DNA from: Pigoraptor vietnamica
Lineage: Eukaryota; Opisthokonta; Filasterea
NCBI GenBank assembly: GCA_943704525.1
Contig: CALSCQ010000727.1
Coordinates: 1 to 20,841 of the forward strand
Length of the DNA stretch: 20,841 nucleotides
Reading direction: 5' to 3'
The translations under genes and the position numbers were made by a program. The notes under the pieces are model-generated. The model saw nothing but the letters and a program-made list of their open reading frames with translations. It was not told the DNA's origin and did not search any database. How positions within the stretch are numbered: the stretch's first letter is position 1; each line of letters begins with the position of its first letter. Shown piece after piece: positions 8,180 to 17,872 of the stretch.

Positions 8180-11100
8180 ATGTCGAGCTCCGAAGACGGG
8201 GACGATGTTTATCGGTGAGTTCGTGTTGCTGTTGTCAAAGACGAGCGCATGTGCTGATTGGGTGTTCGCTTGGCCCGGCAGTCCCGCACGGACAGTTCTC
8301 TACACGGGAAAGCTGAGCAAGCAGCTCAATAGTATCTTCCAAGAAGTCCAGCGGAATTTGCCCACCATCGACGACTTCGAGAGTGACGTGGGTGACCAAC
8401 ATTGGTGATCATGCGCTGTTGCCTTGAAAACTTTCACTAACTCGTGCTGTGCTCGTGTCGGCGGCGTAGGATGACGGTGGCGATGACAACGAGCCCGTCG
8501 AGGTGTTTGTGCGAAAGGGGTGGACGTCCAAGTTCATAACATCCATTGATGACGACGACGACTTCGACGACCCCCCGGCGGCACCGGAGAAGAAGCCCCT
8601 GTCTTCGCCAGCCCCTGCGGAGCCCACTGCAGCGCACGGCAGCGCCGCATCCACCAAGAGCGCGAGTCCCCTTCGTGGCCGTAAGGACAATGACTCGTTC
8701 GTGTTGGAGGAAATTGAGTTTGAGGAGGTTGATTACGTGGGCCTGGGGCTCGCTCCCCCTCCCGTCACCGAAGCCGTCGGTGGCGAGACATTTCACCCGT
8801 CCGAGGCATCGCAGGCATTCCGTTCGTACATTCCGACTTCGGCGCCGAGCATAGCGCTTCCGCTGGGCGATCGTGAGCTCGATGCGCTGCTCGACTCACT
8901 CGCGGGTGGTCAAGGTGCTAAGAAGGGCAAGCCGCCTGTGCGCGATGCGGCCGTTGCGGGAAAAGCGCCGGCCGTCGCCAGTCCGCCGCAGAATGTCGTC
9001 GACGATGGAAATGGGTTTCATAGCGACGAAACCTCGGACGGCGACGTGGACCTTGACGCGTCATCGGTGTCGGACGTTGACATTGTGTGGCCGCATGCGG
9101 ATCCCGGCGACGTGGACGAAGCCGTCGCCCATTGGGACGACGAAGACATTCTCGAGCACTCGCAACCGCAGGTCTCCCTGCAGGAACTGTCAAGGGCACT
9201 TGCGGCGGAAAAGCAGAAGCCGCCCAAGCCGACAAAACGACAGCAACGAAGTCCTCAGCCGCAACCGCTGCCGCAGCCGAACAAGACGCCTTCGCTCCAG
9301 GGCAAATTTGCGCGCCTCGCCGGCGGCCCTCCGGTGGCGCCTAGCGTCCCGGAGAAGGACAAGGAGAACACCGTCTTTCTCGATCTGCGGCCGCCATCGA
9401 CGACACCGGGGCCGTCGCCCGTCATGGGAAAAGCGGAGAGGTGGGCGCGGCTGCATGTCACGCTGTGCAAGGTGTTGGATGCTTCCTGTTGTGCTGACTC
9501 ATCCTTACCCTGTTTTCAGTCGCGAAGACGAGCGAGAAGAGTCATCAGCGAGTCCGTCGAGTGACAGCGAGGAGGATTGGCGCGAAGTGAGGCGGCAGGC
9601 GCGGGGGAAAGCCTCGACGGCGAGCGTGGCTCGGCAAAAGTCAGCCGCCAACCCGCCCCACAATCCGCCACCATCCTCGCAGCCAACTGCACATGACGCG
9701 TCCGCGCGACAAAACTCTGCGCGTGCCGATCGAGAGGCTCTGCGAAAGCGGAAGGAGGACGTCAGCGCGGCCATGATCACCGCCGCGTCGGCGGCTGGTC
9801 GTCGTGCCGTGTGCGAACCGGAGGCGTCGTTCGGCCCACTACCGGATCGAGCGGTGGGCGACGCCGTAGAGACGAAGCGCCAACGATGTCTTGCGCTTGT
9901 GAGCGCCGACTTCCACGGGCTCGCACCCGCGGATGCCGCGAGATTGGCGGGGTGGCTGTTTGGAGGATCGGGCGCGCCTTCAACTGATGCGGAATCGGAT
10001 GCGGAGCCGTTTTCCATTGTGTCGGCGTCGCTTGTTGGACCGTGGCGGCCGCCGGGTGAGGACGTCGATAGGCAAGCGCGCCTCTATGCTGTCTTGGAGC
10101 CGGCAAAGCAGCGCGCGGTGACGTTCACTCAGTTTCTCGGGCGCGTGCGCGCCTTCCTCGAGAAGAACACCCTGCGAGGTGTTATGCTGTGGAGTGAGCC
10201 TTCTGCGTCCGAATCGACACCAGTGCGCCTCTTTGACATTGTGCACGTCCACGATAGCGAAGGAGCTGCCGAGGCGTTCTTGTCGGCAGAGCCGTCGCTC
10301 CTATGGTCGCCGTCCTCTGCGAGCGGCGCGACGTCGAGTTCTGGAGACGACGTGGCCGTGTCGGTCGTGCACTGCGCGCGGGCGGATGTCGTGGCGTCTG
10401 TAATTCACCGCGCGTTTGCAGAGGGTCTCTGGATTGCGGGTCTGCGGAGCGTGGCACGACCATCCGCGGGACTGTCTCGCGATGCCTTTGACACGCGGAT
10501 TCGCGGCGGTGACGGCCCCGACGTGGCGGCGGGTGCGGCATGGGACGGGTCACGATCAGTGGTCGCTCTCTGCGTCTGCGGTCGTAGCGCGCTTTCTAGG
10601 TGGCAGGCCGCTGTCGGTCCGGCTGACCCGGCGATCGCGCGGCAAACGGATCCCCGCTCCCTGAGGGCGTCACTCGGTTCGACGCGTGCGCGCAATGCCC
10701 TCACGTGTACGCGAGGGACGGACGCGCGGCGCGCATGCGAAGACGTTGCCTATTGGTTCGGCGGACGGCTGTCGTCGGGCGATGCGAGCGTTCCAGCGGC
10801 GGCGGTGGTGTCAGCAGCGCTGGACGGCGACAAAGGTCGTCTTCCTGTGCTTGTCCATCCCCGCCGCGAAACCTGCGCCTTGCTATTTGCCGTGGCGCCG
10901 TCATCGTCCCTCGCGTACACTCTGGCGACGTGTTTGGAGTACTGCGAATCGCTTTCCCTCTCGCTCGTTAGCGTATGGCGCGCAGTTGGGCTTGCGCGAA
11001 CGTCCAAAGCGCTCGCTGGTTCGGGATTGCTGGCACTTGCAAGTGTCGCTGCAGGGCTCGTGCCCAAGAGCGGATCGGAACCCGTCGCATACGTCGTGGC

Positions 11101-13230
11101 GTTTTCTGGCGACGGTGCGGGCGTTGTCGGTACAGCGTGCGCCCTCCACCTTCGTGAGAAGTGCCAGGCCTTGGTGGCCGTGGGCACTCGTGTAGATGCG
11201 GCGCAGCTTGCCGCGCTGAACGCATGCGCGCCGTCTGTCCCCAGTCGCTACGAAGTAGAGACGTCGTTGATGGGGCTGGACTCCCCGCTGGTGCGGACTT
11301 CGGCAGAATCGCGGCAGACGATGTTAATGGCATTTGTGGGCGGAGAGGGCCTTCGCGCAAGCGGTCCACTGCTGAATGCAATGGTGAACGGCACGAGGGG
11401 CGCACCCGTCGTCAACGGCGCCGCTTCCGTGCGCGTTTCTCCAACCGTGTCTGGCGGCGATCGTGAGACCGACGAACCGTTTGCGATTGTGGGCGCAAAG
11501 ACGCTCGCTACGCTCGAGGAGTACTACGCTAAGGAGCTTACGCCGCTCGAGATTGGCGAGGGAGGATGGCGCGCGTCTGTGCGGGCGTTGTGCGGCAAGT
11601 CGGTGCTGCTGGTGGTTGTGCAACGCCGCGCTGCGTTTTCCGCGATCGCGCGATACGGCATCGGTGCCCCGAAGGACGCGTCAAACCCCGTGCTTGTGTC
11701 GCCGTCGCCCGACGTCGCCTTCCGGCAGATCTCACTGCTCTTTAGCGAGTCCGAGCTGTCGATGGCGCCGCCGACCCAAAGGGAACAGCGTTTCCTTCCG
11801 CCTTTTCCGGCTTCACTCGGCGTACTTGCCGCGATGACGTCTGGACCTTCGACCATTACGACTGTTGCCTGCGTGTGGGGCTCCCGGCGCGTGCCGATGG
11901 AGCAGCGGCTGGGACGGCTTCTACGGCGCGTCGCGAGGGACGGCTTTTCGGTCGCGGGTTTGCGCATTGTCGACAAGCGGCCGAACCTTTGTGGGATCGC
12001 GAAGGCTCCCGGGGACGCCTCCGTGCCGCATGCCGTCGTGTGCATTCGACGGGAAAATGCGGTCGAGTGCCTCGTTGCCGTGTTGGATGACGAGGCTGAA
12101 GGTGACGCGTCGTCCGGACACGGCGCGGTCATTGACGGACTATGGGGTTGGTATCCTCTTTTTTCCGTGCCTGTCTGTGTCTGTGTCTCTATGCGTCTGT
12201 GCGTTTTCTTCGCTCCGTTGTATTGTCCTTCAAAGTTTTTGAAAAGTGCCTGACCTTGTGACGCGCAGGTTCACGAAGCTACGCCGACGCCCTGAGCGAT
12301 CAGTCCGCTGCGTTTCCCTCTGGTCTCTGTACATCCGCCTCTGAGGTATACGTCTCAGCCCGCATGTTTCTAACCCTTGTCCGTACTTGTGAGCCGTGTT
12401 CTCAGCTGTCATTCTGCTGTTTACTTTCCAGTGCCGCGAGGATGTCTTGGCCGTGTCATCGTCGCGCAAACTCGTGCGACGGCTCGCGCGCGGAGCTTCC
12501 GCACCGCCGGCCATGCGCGAGATTGTCGTCCTTGCGTTTTCCCGCCAAGTCATCAAGGCGCGCACCGATAGCAGCTCTCCCCATCCCATGAGTCCCCTTG
12601 CAGACGCCGTCGACGCTCTCGGAAAGGCCGGATTTGCGCTGGTCGCCGGCCGTCTAATGTGGCTGAGGTGCGCTGCCCTGCCTTTCCATGGGTATGTGCC
12701 CTCCCTTCTCCTGCTCCCTACTCACGTGACCCAATGCTCCATGCTGTAGACCCGACCAGGAGCAGGCCGTGCGCGCGGCGGGCTATTTCCCGCCCGATTT
12801 CATGGCGAATGTCGCGGGGGGTCCGTGGGCGGTGTTTGCGTTGGAGCGCGATGACGCTGTCGTGCGTTGCCGCGAAGTGATCGTTAGGTGGGCATATGTG
12901 GCCTTCTCGCTTGTGTGTTGGCAAGTCGTTGAGTCTTCAGTTGTAGCGGTTTAGCGTAATGTCCTAATTTTGTGGCCTATGGACCCTCTTCCGCTGCAGC
13001 GTGTCGCCGTGTTTGGCGCTTGGCAGCAAGCTATGGTCCCATGTCTACGTGTCGCACTCCGCTGAGCTGGTGAGCGTAATTTTGCTTAACATCGCTTTGA
13101 TTCTGTCCACAAGCCTCCTCCTACCTTCCGGCTTTTTCTGACAATTGCGATGCTGTGCATGCAGGCCTCGCGGGATGTGTGCACGTTCTTTGACAGTCTC
13201 CCTGGCTCGACGTCCTTCGAGCTTGCGTGA
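8180..13230 (+). CDS. DNAAF8: DNAAF8-like ciliary dynein assembly factor with degenerate NDK-like domains
   Basis: Nine exons join in frame: 8180-8214, 8282-8387, 8470-9440, 9520-12146, 12269-12345, 12432-12667, 12750-12887, 13000-13069, 13165-13230, giving 1441 residues. The N-terminal third is acidic, low-complexity and resembles my memory of vertebrate DNAAF8 (C16orf71): a short helix then LPTIDDFESDDD and VFVRKG; WDDEDILEH and SLQEL; then TVFLDLR (348-354) followed closely by SSASPSSDSEEDW. The remainder has several nucleoside-diphosphate-kinase-like segments. Residues about 730-790 carry VGPADPAIARQTDPRSLRA, the NDK C-terminal signature, but the catalytic His position in RNALTCT is Thr. 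The last about 145 residues look like a complete NDK-like fold, ending LWSHVYVSHS...DVCTFF, with Tyr at the His position. It is probably a non-catalytic scaffold for cytoplasmic preassembly of axonemal dynein. The exon 6/7 junction is ambiguous: GTATGT at about 12692 would add eight residues. Confidence 0.65.
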
Positions 13231-13628
13231 CCTTTGAGGGTAACTTGGTCATAAATTCCTATATATTTTTCAACTGTCCACGTCCGAACTTCCAGTGTGC
13301 GCTTCTGTAGAAAGCTGTCCAAACAAACTTTGAGTCATAAATGTTTTATATTCACTCTTTTTTTTTTTTCATCTATGTCGTTTAACCCGTTGAAAGAAAA
13401 CCGCCGCACGGCCAGCTCTCCAACCCATCCGTTTCGAGAGCAGGTTACCCAGGTTGTTTTCCCAAAAAATTTCTGCTTAACCATTCCGTGATATATGTGT
13501 GTGTGTGTGTGCGTTGAAGAGGGGAAGAGGGAAAGATGTCGTAGGAGAAAATCGAAGCAAGACGTACGCGAACGATCGAAGACGGAGCGACACGGAGCGT
13601 AATACGTGCCGCAATTTTCCCCAATGCC
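13231..13628. other. Convergent intergenic region, DNAAF8-like / bZIP
   Basis: About 400 bp between two convergent stops. It holds AT-rich sequence after the DNAAF8-like stop (CCTATATATTTTTC), a run of 12 T (13358-13369), and a short GT run at 13496-13511. A canonical AATAAA is not visible on the + strand. No coding content is supported. Confidence 0.5.
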
Positions 13629-14547
13629 TCAGTTGGATGCGATGCCACCACGAAGTCGGTCGATCTCAGCACGTAACATCGCACACTCGTTATCGAGCGA
13701 CGCATTCTCGGCGGCAACTGCGTTCCGTCGCCGAACGGCCTCGTCGAGAAGGGCCTTAACAGCGGCGTTCATCGCGGCAAGTCGGTCCACGTTTTCGCGC
13801 ACCGTGTGCAGAAATTCCTTCTTCTTGAGCCGGCACAGCTGCGCGGCCTCGCGATTCTTCTCGCGCCTCCGCACGCTACGACCGTCCGACGGCGACGTCA
13901 GCTCGAGCGAGTCGTCAGATCCCGTCGAAACGTCATTCTCCTCTTCGATCGGCAACGCCCGTTCCCTGGCAGCAGACACGCGCCTCCGCTTCGTGGCCGG
14001 CTGCTTTTCGTCCTTTGCGCTGTCCGCCGACGATGACGAGAGGAGTGTGTTGCTCATCTGTGCGAGGAACAATAGCACGCTCGCAGACGACTGCTCGTCC
14101 TTGGGCACGCCATCAACCGGCAACTTGCGCTTTCGCGAAGCGCCATCGGCCCTCCCGTCAGCGACCGCCTGGCAACGACACAACAAGGGAACGGAATTGA
14201 GTGTTGACAGTTCAAGGGTACCGATTAGCGATTACGATTACCGGTCAAGATCCAAACTCACCGGCGTGACGGCGCCGGATGCCAGGTACCCGTCCTCCTC
14301 CGACACATAGCCGGAGTCTTTCCTCCACAAGTGCTTGGGGTTCAGTTCCGCAGACTGCCAAGAATGCGCATGCGTTGGCCGCGCTACGGCCTCGTCGTGT
14401 CTGTCATTGGTGGCTATGCACGCAACACTGCGCCAGGAATTGGAATTTCCGATAAGTGTACAATCCCGCCACTTTTCGGAACTGTCGGAACTGCCGATTA
14501 CATGCTAAACAGGCACATTGATTGCACGCCGCCACTCACCCGACCAT
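13629..14547 (-). CDS. CREB/ATF-like bZIP transcription factor
   Basis: Three exons join in frame on the minus strand: 14547-14540 (only 8 coding bases, ATGGTCGG), 14427-14262 and 14168-13629, giving 237 residues. The basic region (about 156-177) has the bZIP signature N163-x7-R171 in NREAAQLCRLKKKEF, closest to the CREB/ATF pattern. The heptad d positions follow at the expected spacing: V181, L188, V195, A202, V209, L216, L223, L230, so the zipper runs to the C terminus. Two basic clusters (SRKRK near 69, KRRR near 118) could be nuclear localisation signals. An acidic Ser-rich stretch (about 132-152) precedes the basic region and has no assigned role. Both introns have GTGAGT donors. The tiny first exon is supported only by frame and splice signals; exons 2-3 are firmer. 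The exact subfamily is uncertain. Confidence 0.85.
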
Positions 14548-14665
14548 TCTGTTGGCAGTCTAGCAGAGTGAAGGTCCCTTTCACACTGTGTGTGGGGAAG
14601 TTTTGGACGAAATGCCCGCCGCGAAGGCTTTTGAACGAGGGGAAAGAATCGATCCCATCCGCCCA

Positions 14666-14674
14666 CACTTTATA
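14666..14674 (-). promoter_or_regulatory. TATA-like element TATAAAGTG upstream of bZIP
   Basis: TATAAAGTG reads on the minus strand about 120 bp before the bZIP ATG. It is the same nine bases found upstream of the CFP1-like gene. Confidence 0.4.
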
Positions 14675-14863
14675 AGCGAACCAACTGTTGCGTCAGCAAC
14701 AACTGCCGCCGTCAGCAAAAGTGTGGCGAGTCACGAGTCGGACTCGCACCGGCATGCGCGAGCGGCGCGTGGAATGGCGGTGAAGGTTCGCGGCACGCGT
14801 CGTGGGGGACGTGTGCGTGGTTGGCGAAGGGCGCGCACATGCGCAGTGTGGCTAATCCGGCGT

Positions 14864-14896
14864 CCATAGTGAGCCCATAGTGAGCCCATAGTGAGC
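14864..14896 (+). repeat. Three perfect tandem copies of an 11-base unit
   Basis: CCATAGTGAGC is repeated at 14864-14874, 14875-14885 and 14886-14896. Related CATAGT units recur about 80-200 bp further on, at 14973-14980, 14984-14994 and 15083-15093. Confidence 0.9.
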
Positions 14897-15122
14897 GACT
14901 CTGAAAAAAAAGGCAAAGTCAGCTGTTTGGCGGCGGGTCATCAAAACGCCGTTATTATTTGACAGGAAAATTCATAGTGAATTCATAGTCAAGGGAAATT
15001 ATTATTCTTTATTAGACTCGCTGCGTGGTTGATTGGGTCATCCATTTTTTATTTGACTTTCGCTTCAATTCCATACAAAACTCATAGTCAAGGCCTTTAT
15101 TATTTCAACGCGCGTTGCCGAG

Positions 15123-15142
15123 TGACGTCACCCACGTGTGCC
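15123..15142. promoter_or_regulatory. CRE palindrome followed by E-box
   Basis: TGACGTCA (15123-15130), within the ten-base palindrome GTGACGTCAC, is followed after two bases by CACGTGTGCC (15133-15142). TGACGTCA is the classical CREB/ATF site and the neighbouring minus-strand gene encodes a CREB/ATF-like bZIP. Confidence 0.55.
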
Positions 15143-15207
15143 GATAAATTTGTGCGATATCTCGCTAACATTCCTCTCAACATAACCGAGACATCGCTTT
15201 TTATTTC

Positions 15208-15219
15208 GATCACGTGATC
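15208..15219. promoter_or_regulatory. Twelve-base E-box palindrome GATCACGTGATC
   Basis: A perfect 12-base palindrome with a CACGTG core, 174 bp before the NMT ATG. The TCACGTGA form is the preferred site of several bHLH-zipper families (USF, TFE/MITF, Cbf1-like). Confidence 0.5.
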
Positions 15220-15392
15220 AAAGGCATTTCCTTTCGCTCGGCCGGCCAGCTGTTTCGCATCTGCGTGCGTGGTGGCTGTTGCGTACAGTGCTTTCCGCTG
15301 CATGTGTACGAGCAGAGATATGACCCCCATGTTGTTTCATAGAAGCACAATACTTTTGTCTGTGCGCGCGTGCGTACGTTGCAGTGTTGCGA

Positions 15393-16711
15393 ATGTCCGA
15401 CGACCACCCCGCCGCGCCGCCGACGGGCGAGCCGCCTGTTGCGCCCGTTGAAGATGCCGCCCTGTCGAAGGGAAAGAAGAAGGACAGGGAGCACGACGAG
15501 GCTTTGTCGGCCTCGCTCGTTGCCAGTGAACAGGAGCGCGTGGCGAAGCAGCTGCTTGCGCTTCAGATGCAGGGCGGCCTCTCTGGCGCCGCGGCTGCGC
15601 GCACGCTTGAGGAGAGCGCTGCTATGGAGCACAAATTCTGGAAGACACAGCCCGTGCCGCAGCTTCGTGGGTATTGGGTGGTCTCACATCTCTGAATTTA
15701 ATAAGGGGGCATTTGGGCTTCGATCTCATTTCCCGCCGATTTGCGCAGATGAGGACGTGACGGAGTGCGGTCCGATCGAGCCCGACAAGGAGCACGTGCA
15801 GCAGGAACCGTACAACCTTCCGCAGGGCTTTGAGTGGGACACGCTGGATCTTCTCAAACAGGAGCAGGTGGGCGTTGGTGATGGGTGTGTATGTGAGAGA
15901 GTGTGTGTATTGTGTGTCTGCGTGTGTGCGTGCGTGTGTGTGCGTGCGTGTGTGTTTGTGTGTAGGGGAGTGTGTGCGTGTGTGTGCGTGCGTGAGTGTG
16001 TTGTGTATGTGTGTCTGTATGTGTGTGTGCGTGCGCGTGTGTGTGTATTGTGTATGTGTGTCTGTATGTGGGTGCGTGCGTGTGTGCGTGCGTGCGCGCG
16101 TGTGTGGTGTGTGTTGTGTGTTTGTGTTGTGTGTGTGGGAGTGCGTGCGTGCGTGTGTGTGTATATCGTGTGTGTGTGTTTGTATTGTGTATGTGTGTGT
16201 GTGTGTTTATATTGTGTATGTGTCTGTGCGTGTGTGTGTGTGTGTGTGGTCGCCCCGTCAGTTGTCCATGCATTGGCATTCATTGTGGTGTTACGTAGCT
16301 GGACGAGGTCTACAAGCTTCTCAACGAGAACTATGTCGAGGACGACGACAACATGTTCCGCTTCGACTACTCGTCCGAATTCCTCAAGTGGTGAGCTGTC
16401 TGCGATGGCCGTTCTGTCTTCTCTTGATCGCCCACGCGTCTGTGTGCATGAGGGCACAGTGCAAATGGCACGTGTGTGTGTGTGTGTGTGTGTGCATGTG
16501 AGTGCAAGAGAGGGTTATGGACAGCTTGCGTGGTGCACGTGTCCCTGTTGGGCTCAAAGAGTCTCATCGTCTTGCGAACGCGTGCAGGGCGCTTATGCCC
16601 CCCGGCTGGAAGGCGATCTGGCATGCGGGCGTGCGAGTGAGCATCAACAAGAAGCTCGTCGGATTTATCAGCGCCATCCCTGCTACACTGCGCGTGCATA
16701 CGCAGTGGGTG

Positions 16712-16757
<46 letters not shown>

Positions 16758-17829
16758 CGTGCGTGTGTGCGTGCGTGTGCGTGTATGCCCGTCGTAGTTA
16801 CTCTGCGATCAATTGGAGGCGTATTCAAGGGGCACATAAGTCCATTTTAGCGCAGCATACAGTGCAATCTCTCATTCTTGCTCTAATTCGCCGCCTTCGT
16901 GCGTCGTCCAGTTCGCAGCTCCTCGTCGAGATCAACTTTCTCTGCGTGCACAAGAAGCTGCGGTCCAAGCGCCTTGCGCCCGTGCTGATCAAGGAGATCA
17001 CGCGACGGGTGCACCTCCAGGGCATCTTCCAGGCCACCTACACGGCCGGCATCTACATCCCGAAGCCCATTGCGAGCTGCAGGTCCGTCTTTCGTCTCCG
17101 CTGGTGATGACGGCGGGTGGTGTTTGTGTGCGGTGTTATCGCGCATGTGTTTGTGCCGTATGAACAACAGTGAGCGTATGGTTTGTTGACGTTCGCCGCC
17201 TGCGCTGCTTCCGCCACTACGATTGTTTGCTTTGAGCGAACGCGGCAACGACTTTTGGCTCACGGCAGCACGAATGCCTTGCACTTTGCAGGTACTGGCA
17301 TCGGTCGCTGAACCCGAAGAAGCTGATTGAGGTCAAGTTTTCGCAGCTCGGTCGCAATATGACGATGCAGCGCACGATCAAGTTTTACAAGCTGCCCGAG
17401 GCATGTACTGCATTCAACACACTTGCGCACATATCGCACGCACGCACTCACACACGCACATGCTCACACACATTCACGTACACACATACACGCACATTCG
17501 TACGCACGCACACGCAACAACACGCACGTGCATCTTATTGGCATGCGCGCAGAAACCGACGACCGTCGGGCTTCGCGAGATGCGTCCCTCGGACGCGAAG
17601 GCCGCGTGCGCGCTTCTCGTAAAGTACTTGACAAAGTTCAACGTCGCGCCCATCTACAGCGAGGAGGAGTTCGTGCACTGGTTCATGCCCCGCGAGGGCG
17701 TCATCAACACGTTCGTTGTCGAGGTGAGGGGGCGTATCTGTAAGCGTGGTGCTCTGCATGTAGTAACGTTCAGAATTTATTAGATAAGCGATCGAAGGAT
17801 GCGGCTCGTGATGCAAGTGTCCCTTGTCG

Positions 17830-17872
<43 letters not shown>

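Larger units (their letters stand above)
14548..15392. promoter_or_regulatory. Shared upstream region of the bZIP and NMT genes
   Basis: This 845-bp divergent region holds, from the bZIP side: a TATA-like element, a GC-rich stretch, three tandem CCATAGTGAGC units, an AT-rich section with further CATAGT repeats, a CRE palindrome, CACGTGTGCC, and a GATCACGTGATC palindrome 174 bp before the NMT ATG. A TTGCAG just before the NMT ATG could be the acceptor of a 5'-UTR intron. No coding exon is supported. Confidence 0.55.

Noticed and set aside
8873-9519. Long + strand frame extending upstream of the large DNAAF8-like exon
   Set aside because: The part before 9520 is Arg-rich and in the shadow of exon 3, whose frame gives the conserved acidic protein. 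The intron 9441-9519 connects the two frames.
8180-13230. Active nucleoside diphosphate kinase
   Set aside because: The catalytic His is absent at the two positions I can align, and the N-terminal third is unrelated to the enzyme.
13606-14310. 234-codon + strand frame
   Set aside because: Antisense to the bZIP gene. Ser/Arg composition mirrors the minus-strand codons, and the minus frame shows the bZIP signature.
15886-16250. CRISPR-like or structured repeat array
   Set aside because: The repeats are simple TG/TGCG microsatellite sequence without unique spacers, and the context is a eukaryotic intron.
15370-16797. 475-codon frame across NMT exons 1-4
   Set aside because: It is made of Val/Cys repeats translated from TG arrays and out-of-frame NMT exons.
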